Below are positions 35,081-44,796 of a DNA stretch of 64,000 nucleotides, one piece after another. Position 1 is the first letter of the stretch. The number at the start of each line of letters is the position of its first letter. This stretch comes from Microcoleus sp. FACHB-68 (lineage in GTDB: Bacteria; Cyanobacteriota; Cyanobacteriia; Cyanobacteriales; Oscillatoriaceae). Under the pieces are notes generated by a model, which was not told the DNA's origin, searched no databases, and saw nothing but the letters and a program-made list of their open reading frames with translations. Made by a program: the position numbers and the translations under genes. The stretch covers positions 186,001 to 250,000 of the forward strand of contig NZ_JACJOT010000009.1 in the NCBI RefSeq assembly GCF_014695715.1, in the 5' to 3' direction.

Positions 35081-36748
35081 CTATTTACTGCTGCGCTTGA
35101 GAGAAAACAACATCTCTAGCTGATTGGTTGTTTTATTTTCCCAAGTCGCCGTTACACCGACTCCGCGCATCGAGTTAAGGATCGCAGAAGCTGCCGGTGA
35201 GATGGGATTACCGGATTGCTCGGTGATGTTATTAACAACCGGCATGATTCGATCCATATCTAGGTAGAAATAGCCTTGATTAGACTTGGGTAAAGAACCG
35301 GCAATCGCTTTAAAACTGGGGCTAGTGTCAAGGGGATTCGCCGGCTTATTGGCTATCACATCCACCAAGGGGCCAAGCGCCACAAAGAGGGAGTTTTCAT
35401 CCAGCCAACCGTACCCTAGCAAAGCACCTTGAGGGATTTTCCACTCGGTGATTTCTTTGTCTCCAATTTTTCGCTGATCAATGCTGAGAAATGGCAGATT
35501 TTGCTTAACCAATACCCCCAGTTTGTTAAAGGTGCTATCAGCGGTTTTGCGATCGCCGGTTTCCACAACCAGAGCACTGCCAAATCCAAACTGAGCTAAA
35601 ATTCCCTGGTTGGATGAAATCACACCCAGGCCAAATTCACCATCCATCCAACCGAAAATTTCTTTATCGGCATCGAGATTAACGGTATCTTTGACCGACT
35701 GCCGCACCTGATCCACAGATGCTTTAATTTCAGGCGAGTCTTTTGACTGGGCCACCATTTGAGACCAATATTCGCTGATTTTGTGGCCGGTGACTAGGGC
35801 CATTGTTTCAGCGGGAAATTCAGAGACCACAGTGCCTGGGGCCGGTTTAAACTCTTGGGTGATGGCTTGCGGGTTCATCTGTGCGTCTGCTTTCAGCCGC
35901 AAACCTTCATTATCCACCCCAAGCCCCATGACGACGGATTGCACTTGCTCTAGCTGCTTGAGTGTGGTTGCCGGCAGTTGCGGTGCCTGTGGGTTGTTCG
36001 AGACATATTGCTTCACCACGCCGGCCCAATCGCTGACATAAACTTGAGCGATGGGATTTTGCACACCGGCACCTTTTGCTAACCCAGTTGCCACATCACC
36101 TTTACTGGCAAAGGAAGGTTCCCCTTTAAACGTATCAATGGCATTCTCAAGGATTTCTGGTTGGAAAGCCAGCAGCAAATGATCTCCCAATACAGCCGTG
36201 TTGTAATTGGTGCCGTTTTCTTCTTTAACATTCGATACAGTAATGCCTTTGTACTGCTTTTCTTCAACCGCAGCCTTTTTTTGGCCTTTCAAGCGGTTGG
36301 CAAATTCTAGCGCTTTCAATTTATTTTGAATGCCCACAACCATGAGGACGTTGGATTCTTTACCGGCAGTCTTTTCAGCCGGGGGCATGATGGCGAACAT
36401 CACCCCGCCCACCCAAGGCTTCAAGTCCTTCTCATAATTAATGTTAGAGTCTGCCAGCATTTGCGCTTGCAAGTTCTGTAAGCCTTGAGTCACCAACTTT
36501 TGTGCTTCAGGGCTGCCAAACTGTTTCAATTTTGACCAGTTTTGGGAATCTGTGGCGACAAAGGCGGTCATCAAGGCTTCATCTGGCACTAATTTCGCAC
36601 TCTCAAGCGGAGTCGAACTCTTGCCGGGAAGTCCTTTAAAGTAAAGGTAGCCCGCCACGCTTCCCGCCGCAACAACAGCCGCCGCAGCTATCAATAGCGG
36701 TGTTTTTTTTCCCGAAATTCTTTCTGTCATGGGATTAGTGTCTATCAT
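35081..36748 (-). CDS. DUF3352 domain protein, membrane-anchored
   Basis: A 555-residue protein with a single N-terminal transmembrane helix (PLLIAAAAVVAAGSVAGYLYF, about residues 18-38) and a large extracytoplasmic DUF3352 body. Repeated segments such as ETMALVTGH and ANPLDTSPSFKAIAGSLP and a hydrophobic block ending in VTATWENK fit that family. Function is unknown; no enzymatic motif is visible. It is divergent from the aminopeptidase gene. The 3' end is flanked by a CTCGCACTCAGCACTCTAG repeat. A second in-frame ATG six codons in (MTERISGKK) could be the true start. Confidence 0.9.
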   Translation of the reverse strand: MIDTNPMTERISGKKTPLLIAAAAVVAAGSVAGYLYFKGLPGKSSTPLESAKLVPDEALMTAFVATDSQNWSKLKQFGSPEAQKLVTQGLQNLQAQMLADSNINYEKDLKPWVGGVMFAIMPPAEKTAGKESNVLMVVGIQNKLKALEFANRLKGQKKAAVEEKQYKGITVSNVKEENGTNYNTAVLGDHLLLAFQPEILENAIDTFKGEPSFASKGDVATGLAKGAGVQNPIAQVYVSDWAGVVKQYVSNNPQAPQLPATTLKQLEQVQSVVMGLGVDNEGLRLKADAQMNPQAITQEFKPAPGTVVSEFPAETMALVTGHKISEYWSQMVAQSKDSPEIKASVDQVRQSVKDTVNLDADKEIFGWMDGEFGLGVISSNQGILAQFGFGSALVVETGDRKTADSTFNKLGVLVKQNLPFLSIDQRKIGDKEITEWKIPQGALLGYGWLDENSLFVALGPLVDVIANKPANPLDTSPSFKAIAGSLPKSNQGYFYLDMDRIMPVVNNITEQSGNPISPAASAILNSMRGVGVTATWENKTTNQLEMLFSLKRSSK

Positions 36749-36914
36749 TTAAACGATATCAACCTCTGTGATGGTGTCACGACACACGCAGGCCGGTTGC
36801 TGCGTGCGGGCTACGCAAGCCGCCAGACGCGCTAATCTGGTAAGGAAAAGCGCACGCCGCCCAACATCTAACATAACTAGCAGTAATCGGCCATTACAGG
36901 CTCTGAAATTCCCC

Positions 36915-39563
36915 ATGTCGCACTCTTACTTTGATGCAGAAAATAACGGTAACAAATCCTTTGAGTTGCCAGGAGCTCGCCCCCATTACAATCCAGATCG
37001 ACCGGGCCAAGTAGAACATATTTTCCTTGACCTGGTACTGGAAATTCCCAAAAAAAGCTTCCACGGCAGTTGCACTATTCAGCTAATGCCTGTGCGTAGC
37101 GGGATTGACCGGCTTACTTTGGATGCGGTCAACTTGAACATTAAAAAAGTGAAAGCTGATGAAATTAAACAGTCCTTCGACTATGATGGCGAAAAGTTGC
37201 ACATCCAGCTAGCGCAACCGACCCAAGCCGGCCAGCAATTAACGCTGGAGATCACTTACAAGGTAGACAATCCCCAGCGCGGACTGTATTTCATTGCGCC
37301 AGATAAACACTACCCCGACAAACCTGTGCAAGTCTGGACGCAAGGGGAAGATGAAGACTCGCGCTTTTGGTTTCCCTGCTTCGACTATCCCGGACAACTG
37401 GCAACCTCTGAGATTCGGGTACAAGTTCCTAAGCAATTCCTGGCTATTTCTAACGGGGAACTGATCGCCACAGAAGATGCCGGTGATGACAAAATTTACC
37501 ACTGGTTGCAAAAACAGGTGCATCCCACTTACTTGATGACTTTGGCGGTGGGTGAGTTTGCAGAAATTAAGGATGAGTGGAATGGTGTGCCGGTTAACTA
37601 CTATGTAGACAAAAGCCGGCAAGCAGATGCCCGTCGCAGCATGGGCAAAACACCCCGAATGATTGAATTTTTCAGTCAAAAATTTGGCTATCCTTATCCG
37701 TTTCCTAAATACGCCCAAGTTTGTGTAGATGATTTCATTTTTGGGGGAATGGAGAACACCTCAACCACGTTGCTGACGGATCGGTGTTTAATCGACGAAC
37801 GGGCGGCGTTAGATAATCGCACCACTGAAAGTTTAGTGGCTCACGAATTGGCGCATCAGTGGTTTGGGGATTTAGTTGTGATCAAACATTGGTCACACGC
37901 CTGGATTAAAGAAGGAATGGCTTCTTATACAGAGGTGATGTGGACGGAAGAAGAGTATGGTTTGCAAGATGCTGCCTACTACCGGCTCAAAGAAGCCCGC
38001 AATTATTTTGCGGAAGATAGCAGCCGGTATCGCCGTCCGATTGTTACCCATGTTTATCGGGAAGCCATTGAATTATACGACCGGCACCTTTATGAAAAAG
38101 GCGCTTGTGTTTATCACATGATTCGGGCAGAATTAGGTGACGAACTGTTTTATAAAGCAATTCAAACCTTTGTTCAAGACAACGCCCACGCAACCGTTGA
38201 AACCATTGACCTATTAAGAGCGATTGAAAAAGCTACGGGTCGTAATTTGATGTTTTTGTTTGACCAATATGTTTATCGGGGTGGTCATCCAGATTATAAA
38301 GTCGCTTATTCTTGGGATGGAGACAGCAAACTCGCTAAAATAACAGTCACGCAAACCCAGGTTAAAGATAGCAGCAATGGTGCCGGTAAAGAGTTATTCG
38401 ATCTAAAACTACCGATTGCATTTGGTTATATCCAGCAAAGGGAAGACAGCACTGAAGAATCAGAAGAAAAAGAAATAAACTCAGGACTGAGCACTCAGGA
38501 CTTAGCACTCAAAACTTTCACCGTTCGCGTCCACGAACGAGAGCAAAGTTTTTATTTTCCGCTGCCAGAAAAGCCTCAGTTTATCAGTTTTGATGCCGGC
38601 AATCATTTCCTGAAAAAGGTAACACTGGAGTATCCGGTTGCGGAATTGAAAGCGCAGTTAAAGTTCGATCCCGATCCACTTTCTCGCATTTATGCCGCAG
38701 AGGCGCTGGCAAAGAAAGGCGGTTTAGAAGTGGTGAAGGCGCTATCGGAATCGCTTCAGAAAGAGGCGTTTTGGGGTGTGCGGGTGGAAGTGGCGAGGCT
38801 GCTGGCGAAAATTAAGCTGGATCAGGCGTTTGATGCGTTAGTGGTTGGGTTACAAGACAAGGATGCCGGTGTGCGTGAGGCGGTGGTGGAATCGCTAGCG
38901 AAGATTAAGACGCATGAGAGTTACAAGGCGCTCAAGCCAATTGTGGAAAAGGGCGATCCTAGTTATTATGTGGAGGCGGCGGCTATCCGGGCGATTGGGG
39001 CAATTGGGGCGGCAAAGCTGAATGAGAAGCCGAAGGAAAGTCAGATTCTGAAGCTGCTGAAGTCGGTTCTGAAGGAACGTGCCGGCTGGAATGAGGTGGT
39101 GCGATCAGGTGCAATTGGGGGTTTGAGCCGGCTAAAAACGTCGGAAGATGCTCTAGATATGATTTTGGAATACACGGAAGCCGGTGTACCGCAACCTCTG
39201 CGTTTGTCTGCGATTCGGGCTTTGGGCGCGATTTCGGCGGGGCAAACTGCGCTGAATCTAGAACGGATTTTGGATCGGCTGACTGAGTTATCTTGCGAAA
39301 CGTTCTTTTTGACGCAAGTTTCGGTGGTGTCGGCGCTGGGGCAAATGGAGACGGCGAAGGCGATTGCAATTTTGAGTGCTTTAGCCGATCAAACGCCTGA
39401 CGGAAGGGTGCGGCGCATTGCAGAAGAAGCGATTCTGAAGGTGCAAAAGAATGCCGGTGCTGATAAAGCGGTGAAGCAGATGCGGGAAGAACTGGATCAA
39501 TTGAAGAAGGAAAATCAGGAACTTAAGAGCCGGTTGGAGAATCTAGAAGCTAAGTCTAAATAG
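36915..39563 (+). CDS. M1-family zinc aminopeptidase with C-terminal HEAT repeats
   Basis: About 882 residues. The M1 core has GGMENTST (about residue 276), the zinc motif HELAHQWFGD (about 309) and the downstream WIKEGMASYTEVMW with the second zinc glutamate. From about residue 570 the fold changes to HEAT-like helical repeats (FDPDPLSRIYAAEALAKK, GVREAVVESLAKI), and ends in a coiled coil. M1 enzymes release N-terminal amino acids from peptides; the HEAT part may bind partners. The ATG at 36915 (MSHSYFDAENNG) is preferred over an upstream open stretch that encodes arginine-rich non-family sequence. A heptamer repeat lies inside the gene at 38478-38511. Confidence 0.93.
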   Translation: MSHSYFDAENNGNKSFELPGARPHYNPDRPGQVEHIFLDLVLEIPKKSFHGSCTIQLMPVRSGIDRLTLDAVNLNIKKVKADEIKQSFDYDGEKLHIQLAQPTQAGQQLTLEITYKVDNPQRGLYFIAPDKHYPDKPVQVWTQGEDEDSRFWFPCFDYPGQLATSEIRVQVPKQFLAISNGELIATEDAGDDKIYHWLQKQVHPTYLMTLAVGEFAEIKDEWNGVPVNYYVDKSRQADARRSMGKTPRMIEFFSQKFGYPYPFPKYAQVCVDDFIFGGMENTSTTLLTDRCLIDERAALDNRTTESLVAHELAHQWFGDLVVIKHWSHAWIKEGMASYTEVMWTEEEYGLQDAAYYRLKEARNYFAEDSSRYRRPIVTHVYREAIELYDRHLYEKGACVYHMIRAELGDELFYKAIQTFVQDNAHATVETIDLLRAIEKATGRNLMFLFDQYVYRGGHPDYKVAYSWDGDSKLAKITVTQTQVKDSSNGAGKELFDLKLPIAFGYIQQREDSTEESEEKEINSGLSTQDLALKTFTVRVHEREQSFYFPLPEKPQFISFDAGNHFLKKVTLEYPVAELKAQLKFDPDPLSRIYAAEALAKKGGLEVVKALSESLQKEAFWGVRVEVARLLAKIKLDQAFDALVVGLQDKDAGVREAVVESLAKIKTHESYKALKPIVEKGDPSYYVEAAAIRAIGAIGAAKLNEKPKESQILKLLKSVLKERAGWNEVVRSGAIGGLSRLKTSEDALDMILEYTEAGVPQPLRLSAIRALGAISAGQTALNLERILDRLTELSCETFFLTQVSVVSALGQMETAKAIAILSALADQTPDGRVRRIAEEAILKVQKNAGADKAVKQMREELDQLKKENQELKSRLENLEAKSK
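38478..38511. repeat. Heptamer repeat inside the aminopeptidase gene
   Basis: ACTCAGGACTGAGCACTCAG plus GACTTAGCACTCA is the same CACTCAG/GACTCAG short tandem repeat seen in intergenic gaps. Here it is translated as NSGLSTQDLAL, in the loop between the catalytic part and the HEAT repeats. The frame is kept, so it is probably tolerated as a linker. Confidence 0.8.
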
Positions 39564-39578
39564 TTGTTTGTTGTGAGT

Positions 39579-39630
39579 GGAAAGAAATCCGGTTGCTTAG
39601 ATTAACCGGGTTTCTTTCCTTTATTTTTTT
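39579..39630 (+). terminator. Rho-independent terminator after the aminopeptidase
   Basis: A 16-bp stem with one G-T mismatch, GGAAAGAAATCCGGTT paired with AACCGGGTTTCTTTCC, around a nine-base loop, followed by TTTATTTTTTT. It sits 16 bases after the stop and is the strongest terminator in the window. Confidence 0.85.
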
Positions 39631-39809
39631 GCAGCCACTGAGGAACAATCAACTTGTTTTTTTAGAAAGGCTGCATCTGTAAAAGTTTCTCAGATTACTC
39701 TGTTCTGGGGTAAAATTATCTACGGCTATTCTTTTCCTTATTCCCAGTCGCCCCTCTCTTACCGGAATGCTTTTATCAAGAAGAAAGTAAGTCGTTTAAA
39801 ATAGTAAAG

Positions 39810-40610
39810 ATGCTTGCGAATATTCTCAAACGCAATAATGTAACAGTCCTGGGAAAAGGCAATCAAACACTCATCTTCGCTCACGGTTTTGGCTCGAATC
39901 AAACCGCTTGGCGATATATTGTACCGGCCTTCGAGTCTGATTATCGCATTGTACTGTTCGATCATGTGGGAGCCGGCAAGTCAGATTTGTCTGCTTACAA
40001 CCCTCACCGCTACAACAGCCTTTCCGGATATGCACATGATTTACTGGAGATATATGCTGAATTAAAACTGACTAACTCGATCCTCATCGCTCACTCAGTT
40101 AGTGCGATGATTGGCTTGCTAGCAGCCCTAATTGAGCCACATCGCTTCAGCCGGCTCATCATGATTGGTGCATCACCCCGATACCTCAACGATACAGGAT
40201 ATATTGGCGGTTTTGAGCAGTCCGATTTGGATGCCTTTTATGCTGCCATGTCTGCGAATTACAATGCCTGGGTTTGTGGCTTTGCACCTTTGATCATCGG
40301 AGATCCACAACAACCAGAACTCGCAATTGAGTATGTAAGTACGCTAAAAGCCCTTCGCCCAGATATTGCTTCAGTTCTTGCTCGCACAATTTTTCAGTCG
40401 GACTTTCGCGATGATTTACTACGTTTAACGATTCCGACATTGATTGTACAATCGAGTCAAGATAATGCTGTACCTATGCAGGTAGGTCGGTATCTGGCAG
40501 CAAAGATTCCTAATAGTCAGCTAATGAATATCAATGCGAAAGGTCATGTTCCTCACTTGAGTGCGCCGCAAGAAGTAATTCAAGCAATTCGTGCTTATCT
40601 GACTCAATAA
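39810..40610 (+). CDS. RsbQ/KAI2-like alpha/beta hydrolase
   Basis: A 266-residue alpha/beta hydrolase. It opens RNNVTVLGKGNQTLIFAHGFG, with an oxyanion loop HGFG. The nucleophile elbow reads AHSVSAM (about residues 94-100) in place of GxSxG, as in RsbQ and the karrikin/strigolactone receptors. The acid is in SSQDNAVP and the histidine in GHVPHLSAP. RsbQ acts with RsbP in stress signalling; no RsbP-like gene is present here. The substrate is unknown. No promoter evidence is clear. Confidence 0.9.
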   Translation: MLANILKRNNVTVLGKGNQTLIFAHGFGSNQTAWRYIVPAFESDYRIVLFDHVGAGKSDLSAYNPHRYNSLSGYAHDLLEIYAELKLTNSILIAHSVSAMIGLLAALIEPHRFSRLIMIGASPRYLNDTGYIGGFEQSDLDAFYAAMSANYNAWVCGFAPLIIGDPQQPELAIEYVSTLKALRPDIASVLARTIFQSDFRDDLLRLTIPTLIVQSSQDNAVPMQVGRYLAAKIPNSQLMNINAKGHVPHLSAPQEVIQAIRAYLTQ

Positions 40611-40615
40611 AGCCT

Positions 40616-41566
40616 TTATTCCTCCGGTTGTGAGTGTTCGGAAGCCGGCGGCAACCAAGCCACTAAATCCTCCTCCTTTGTAAAATCTAGCAACGCCTCT
40701 GCTAAATCCTCTAACTGAGGCAAAGATAACTGCTGAATACGCGCTTGTAACTCAGGGGAAAGCACACCAATTCGCCTTAAAAGTTGGCGCAGAATTAGTG
40801 AGAGTGTTGCCTCCTGTTTTCCTTGCTGCAAACCCTGTTCTATTCCTTCTTCCATCCAGCTTGTAACTATTCGCATAACTTCCTCCTGCTGAACCGGCTC
40901 CATCTTAGCAATTTCGTCCCGTAACAGCTTCTCCTCTTCTGCACCCAAGCGCAGATAGGTATCGATAAATCCAGAAATCAACTGCATCCGCGCTGGATCT
41001 AATCGCAAAGTTGCTAACAATCGCAGACATTCAAATTTTACCTGCCGGCGCTCTGCCGGTGCTATGTTCATTTTTGCCATTAACGCACTGGCAACCGGGT
41101 TGGGTTGCCGCAGAAAATCTCGCCAATTGAGACGATTTAGCTGAATCACATCATAATTGAACTGCAAAACCACTTTGTTTGGAAATGCCACTTGATGCAC
41201 ATTCGGTTCTGGGCGCACCGGCGTCTCGTAAGAAAATAGCGCTACAGGATACACCGGCAGCCCAAATTTTTCATACAACCGCGCAAAATATCGAAACATT
41301 CGTTGAGCGAAATCCGCTTCTGTTCGCGCCTGATGTTCGAGATGAATCAGAAAAAATGACTCCTGCCCTCGGAATCTGGCTTTCACCACTAAATCTGCTT
41401 CATATTTTTCGCCGGCTGTGACATCGGTAAACACTTCCTTATCTATAAATTCTATTGAATCCCCTTCTAGATAAGCCACCACCTCTGGCAAAAACAACTC
41501 GATAAACTCCACAAAAAAAGTTGTTAGGAGTTCTTTAAACAACCGATCATGGTCAATCATTCGCAT
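40616..41566 (-). CDS. Rpn/YhgA-like PD-(D/E)XK nuclease-family protein with DUF4351 tail
   Basis: A 316-residue protein. Residues 1-200 resemble the Rpn (recombination-promoting nuclease) transposase-like family: MIDHDRLFKELL at the start, EADLVVKARFRGQESFFLIHLEHQ holding the acidic D...E-x-Q core. The C-terminal 60 residues (LILRQLLRRIGVLSPELQARI, then LPQLEDLAEALLDF) match the DUF4351 tail. These proteins are widespread in cyanobacteria, and in E. coli Rpn has metal-dependent DNase activity and a role in phage defence. It is a single gene, convergent with the hydrolase gene six bases away. Confidence 0.88.
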   Translation of the reverse strand: MRMIDHDRLFKELLTTFFVEFIELFLPEVVAYLEGDSIEFIDKEVFTDVTAGEKYEADLVVKARFRGQESFFLIHLEHQARTEADFAQRMFRYFARLYEKFGLPVYPVALFSYETPVRPEPNVHQVAFPNKVVLQFNYDVIQLNRLNWRDFLRQPNPVASALMAKMNIAPAERRQVKFECLRLLATLRLDPARMQLISGFIDTYLRLGAEEEKLLRDEIAKMEPVQQEEVMRIVTSWMEEGIEQGLQQGKQEATLSLILRQLLRRIGVLSPELQARIQQLSLPQLEDLAEALLDFTKEEDLVAWLPPASEHSQPEE

Positions 41567-41624
41567 CTAAAGATGACCAAATTTATCATTTTTATCTCTC
41601 ATTTTCCAGATTTAACAAACGCCG

Positions 41625-44555
41625 TTACTTTGTTTCCATCCAATTTTGCCCCGCATGAATATCAACCAATAGTGGAACACTCAGCGGCAGAGCATTTTCC
41701 ATCGCAGATTTAATTTTAGGCTGCAATTCTTCCCATTCATCGGGCAAAACTTCTAACACTAATTCATCATGAACTTGCAACAGCATCCGCGATTTATAAT
41801 CGCGTAAAACCTCATGCATTTTTACCATTGCTAACTTGATAATATCCGCGCTAGAACCTTGAATCGGGGCATTTGCAGCCGAACGCAAAGCATCTGCATC
41901 ATTTCTGCTATTCGTTTGAATTGCATCCAAATCGATTTCATCCCAAGGTGTTCCGAACTTCGCTCTCAAGCTGGAATTTTCAAATTTAACATATCGACGC
42001 CGGCCTAAAATTGTTTCTACATAATTTTGTGAAATCGCCTGTCTCTGCACCATTTGCAAAAAATCAAAAACTTTGGAATAGCGCTGCTTAAATCGATTAA
42101 TAAATTCCCTTCCTTCTGCTGAAGTTTTCCCAATAGAACGGGCAAATCGTGTTGAACCCATGCCGTAAATTACGCCAAAATTAATCGTTTTAGCAATGCG
42201 GCGTTCATCCGAGGTGATTTTTTCTCGATCAAATAATAGCTGTGCCGTTACGGTATGCACATCCTGATTATTTCTGTAAGCTTCAACTAACACCGGCTCC
42301 TGGCTTAAATGAGCTAAAATTCGCAACTCAATCTGCGAATAATCAGCAGAAACCATTAACCAACCAGCTTCAGGGACAAACGCTTTGCGAATTTGCCGAG
42401 AGAATTCTGTTCGGATAGGAATATTCTGCAAATTTGGATTACTAGAAGACAGCCGGCCTGTCGTTGTCACCGCTTGGTTAAAATCGGTATGCACCCGATG
42501 TGTATCTGCACGAACTAGCTTTGGCAAAGAATCGACATAAGTAGATTTCAGCTTATCTAAGGTGCGGTATTCTAAGATTGCATCAACAACTGGGTGAGTG
42601 CCTTGCAATCTTTCCAGCGTGGCGGCATCTGTTGAGTAACCTGTTTTGGTTTTGCGAGATTTGCCGACATCAAGCTGTAGCTTTTCAAATAATATTTGAG
42701 CCACCTGTTTTGGCGATCCAATGTTGAATTCCTCGCCGGCAGCCTCATAAGCTTCTCGCTCAACGGTTTCTAAATTCTTTTGCATCTGTTGCGAAAGTTG
42801 CTTCAGATAAGCGGTATCGATGTGGATGCCGGTGTATTCCATCTGTGCCAAAACCGGCTCCAAAGGCTGTTCCACTTCTAACAGCAATTTATGCAGTTTA
42901 GCAGCCTTATCCAACTGATCTCGCAGCTTCGGCACCAGTAAAAACGTTGTATATACGTCCATCCCACAATAATCAGCGACGGCTGCAATATCGATATCAG
43001 CAATCGTTTTATTTTTGGGAACTAACTGATCGTAGCTTTTGGCAACAATTCCTAAATATTTGCTCGACAATTCACTCAAGCTGTGATTGTTTTCTGGATT
43101 AATTAAATAACTCGCCAGCATTGTTTCAAATACCACACCGGCAAGTTCAATTCCCTGACAGCGCAACACGAGCCGGTCAAATTTGGCATTCTGCAAAACC
43201 TTGGGATATTTCGCACTTTCCAAAATCGGACGCAACGCATCTAAAGCCGTTGTTTTATCCAAATTACCACCGGCAGCATGACTGATGGGAAGATAAGCCA
43301 CATCCTCCGCACCGGCACCCCAACAGCAGCCAATCCCCACTAATTCCGCATCTCGTGGTTCTAGATCCGTTGTTTCCGTATCCCACGCAACCGGCATTGT
43401 TGGATCAGTATGAGTTTGCAGTTGTTGCACCAATTCTTTTAATTGTGCTTCAGTTTGAATAATGCGAGGTTCAATCAAACTCTTTTCCTGTTTCTTAGCC
43501 TTCTCTGTGTCAGCAGCCGTGAAAAACCACAGATCGTTATCCTCATTGATTGCAGCAAATTCAAACTTTTGCTGTGCTTCTTTGCTGTCTTGTTCATCAG
43601 CACCGCCAAACTGCCTTTGTAATTGCTTGACTTTAGGTAAGAAGGACTTAAACTCTAACTTTTCCAGCATCGGAGTTAACCTTGCCTCGTCAAACCCCTT
43701 GAGCTTGCAATCTTCTAGCTCAATTTCTAAAGGCACATTCCTGATAATCTGCGCCATCATTTGAGAGTGATACGCTTCATTTTTGCTTGTTTCTAACTTG
43801 GTTTTGACGGCACCTTTAATTTGATCAATTGACGCATAAATATCATCAAGAGAATTGTAAGTGCTTAAAAGTTGCACCGCTGTTTTTTCACCAATGCCTC
43901 TAACTCCGGGAATATTATCAGATTTATCACCGCACAAAGCTTTATAATCAACAACTTGTGCCGGCAGAATGCCTAATTTTTCCTTGACCTGCTCTGGGCC
44001 ATATTCTTTCGCCTTGCCGGTGCCAGAATAACCAAAACTATCTCGTCCCAAACGCAGAACACTAATATTTTTAGAAGTATCAACCAATTGAAATAAATCT
44101 TGATCGCCGGTAAGAATTTTAACCGTGTAACCGGCAGCACTCGCTTGCGTTGCCAACGTGCCTAAAACATCATCCGCCTCATAGCCGGGAGCGGTTACAA
44201 TCTTGAGATTAAACGCTGCCAGCAATTCTTGTAAGTGCTTGAGATCGACGATAAAGTCTTCAGGTGTCTCCTCACGATCCGCTTTATAAGTGTCGTCGGC
44301 TTCGTGGCGAAAAGTCGGCAACCCCAGATCAAACGCGATCACCAGATATTGTGGGTTGTGCGCCGTCATCACCTCTAGCAGCGACTTGAGAAAGCCAAAA
44401 CTGGCACTGGTGGGAATGCCGGTGGTTGTTCTTAAACCCCCATCCCGACTTTTGGCAAACGCAAAGTAAGACCGAAAGGCCAGCGAGTGGCCATCAACAA
44501 GGATAAAGGTAGAGCTAGAATTATCCGACACGTTCAAACCACTGATAGAGTGTGA
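41625..44555 (-). CDS. polA: DNA polymerase I
   Basis: About 976 residues with all three PolA domains. The 5' nuclease starts TFILVDGHSLAFRSYFAF and holds the CGDKSDNIPGVRGIG helix-hairpin-helix block. The 3'-5' exonuclease domain keeps the acidic ligands (AWDTETTDL, NAKFDRLVL and YCGMDVYTTF), so proofreading should be active. The polymerase has VSADYSQIELRILAHL, RRIAKTINFGVIYGMG and LQVHDELVLEV. The ATG at 44555 (MSHSISGLNV) and one at 44597 both lie in frame; the former is slightly preferred by family. It repairs DNA and removes primers. Confidence 0.97.
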   Translation of the reverse strand, partial: SHSISGLNVSDNSSSTFILVDGHSLAFRSYFAFAKSRDGGLRTTTGIPTSASFGFLKSLLEVMTAHNPQYLVIAFDLGLPTFRHEADDTYKADREETPEDFIVDLKHLQELLAAFNLKIVTAPGYEADDVLGTLATQASAAGYTVKILTGDQDLFQLVDTSKNISVLRLGRDSFGYSGTGKAKEYGPEQVKEKLGILPAQVVDYKALCGDKSDNIPGVRGIGEKTAVQLLSTYNSLDDIYASIDQIKGAVKTKLETSKNEAYHSQMMAQIIRNVPLEIELEDCKLKGFDEARLTPMLEKLEFKSFLPKVKQLQRQFGGADEQDSKEAQQKFEFAAINEDNDLWFFTAADTEKAKKQEKSLIEPRIIQTEAQLKELVQQLQTHTDPTMPVAWDTETTDLEPRDAELVGIGCCWGAGAEDVAYLPISHAAGGNLDKTTALDALRPILESAKYPKVLQNAKFDRLVLRCQGIELAGVVFETMLASYLINPENNHSLSELSSKYLGIVAKSYDQLVPKNKTIADIDIAAVADYCGMDVYTTFLLVPKLRDQLDKAAKLHKLLLEVEQPLEPVLAQMEYTGIHIDTAYLKQLSQQMQKNLETVEREAYEAAGEEFNIGSPKQVAQILFEKLQLDVGKSRKTKTGYSTDAATLERLQGTHPVVDAILEYRTLDKLKSTYVDSLPKLVRADTHRVHTDFNQAVTTTGRLSSSNPNLQNIPIRTEFSRQIRKAFVPEAGWLMVSADYSQIELRILAHLSQEPVLVEAYRNNQDVHTVTAQLLFDREKITSDERRIAKTINFGVIYGMGSTRFARSIGKTSAEGREFINRFKQRYSKVFDFLQMVQRQAISQNYVETILGRRRYVKFENSSLRAKFGTPWDEIDLDAIQTNSRNDADALRSAANAPIQGSSADIIKLAMVKMHEVLRDYKSRMLLQVHDELVLEVLPDEWEELQPKIKSAMENALPLSVPLLVDIHAGQNWMETK

Positions 44556-44723
44556 CATCGTCTCTATTTTAGCTAGTCCCTCGACCTGCACCATCAACCC
44601 TCAAGCCGGTGGCAGTCTAAACCCAATAGTGGTACTTTGACAAAAACGTGTAACCCAGCCTAAAACCGAACCGGATAACCACAGCCAAGCAACCATCTGA
44701 CGATAACTGACAACAGACTGCGC

Positions 44724-44750
44724 TATCATCTGCGTCTATCTGCGGTTAAA
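44724..44750. repeat. Reverse-oriented CGCAGAT repeat
   Basis: TATCATCTGCGTCTATCTGC followed by GGTTAAAA is the reverse complement of the CCGCAGATAGACGCAGAT family also found at 21.63 and 34.3 kb. It lies between polA and yjbQ. Confidence 0.6.
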
Positions 44751-44796
44751 AAAATCACCCACTTCGGCAAAAACCACACTACAAGCCTAAAATCAC

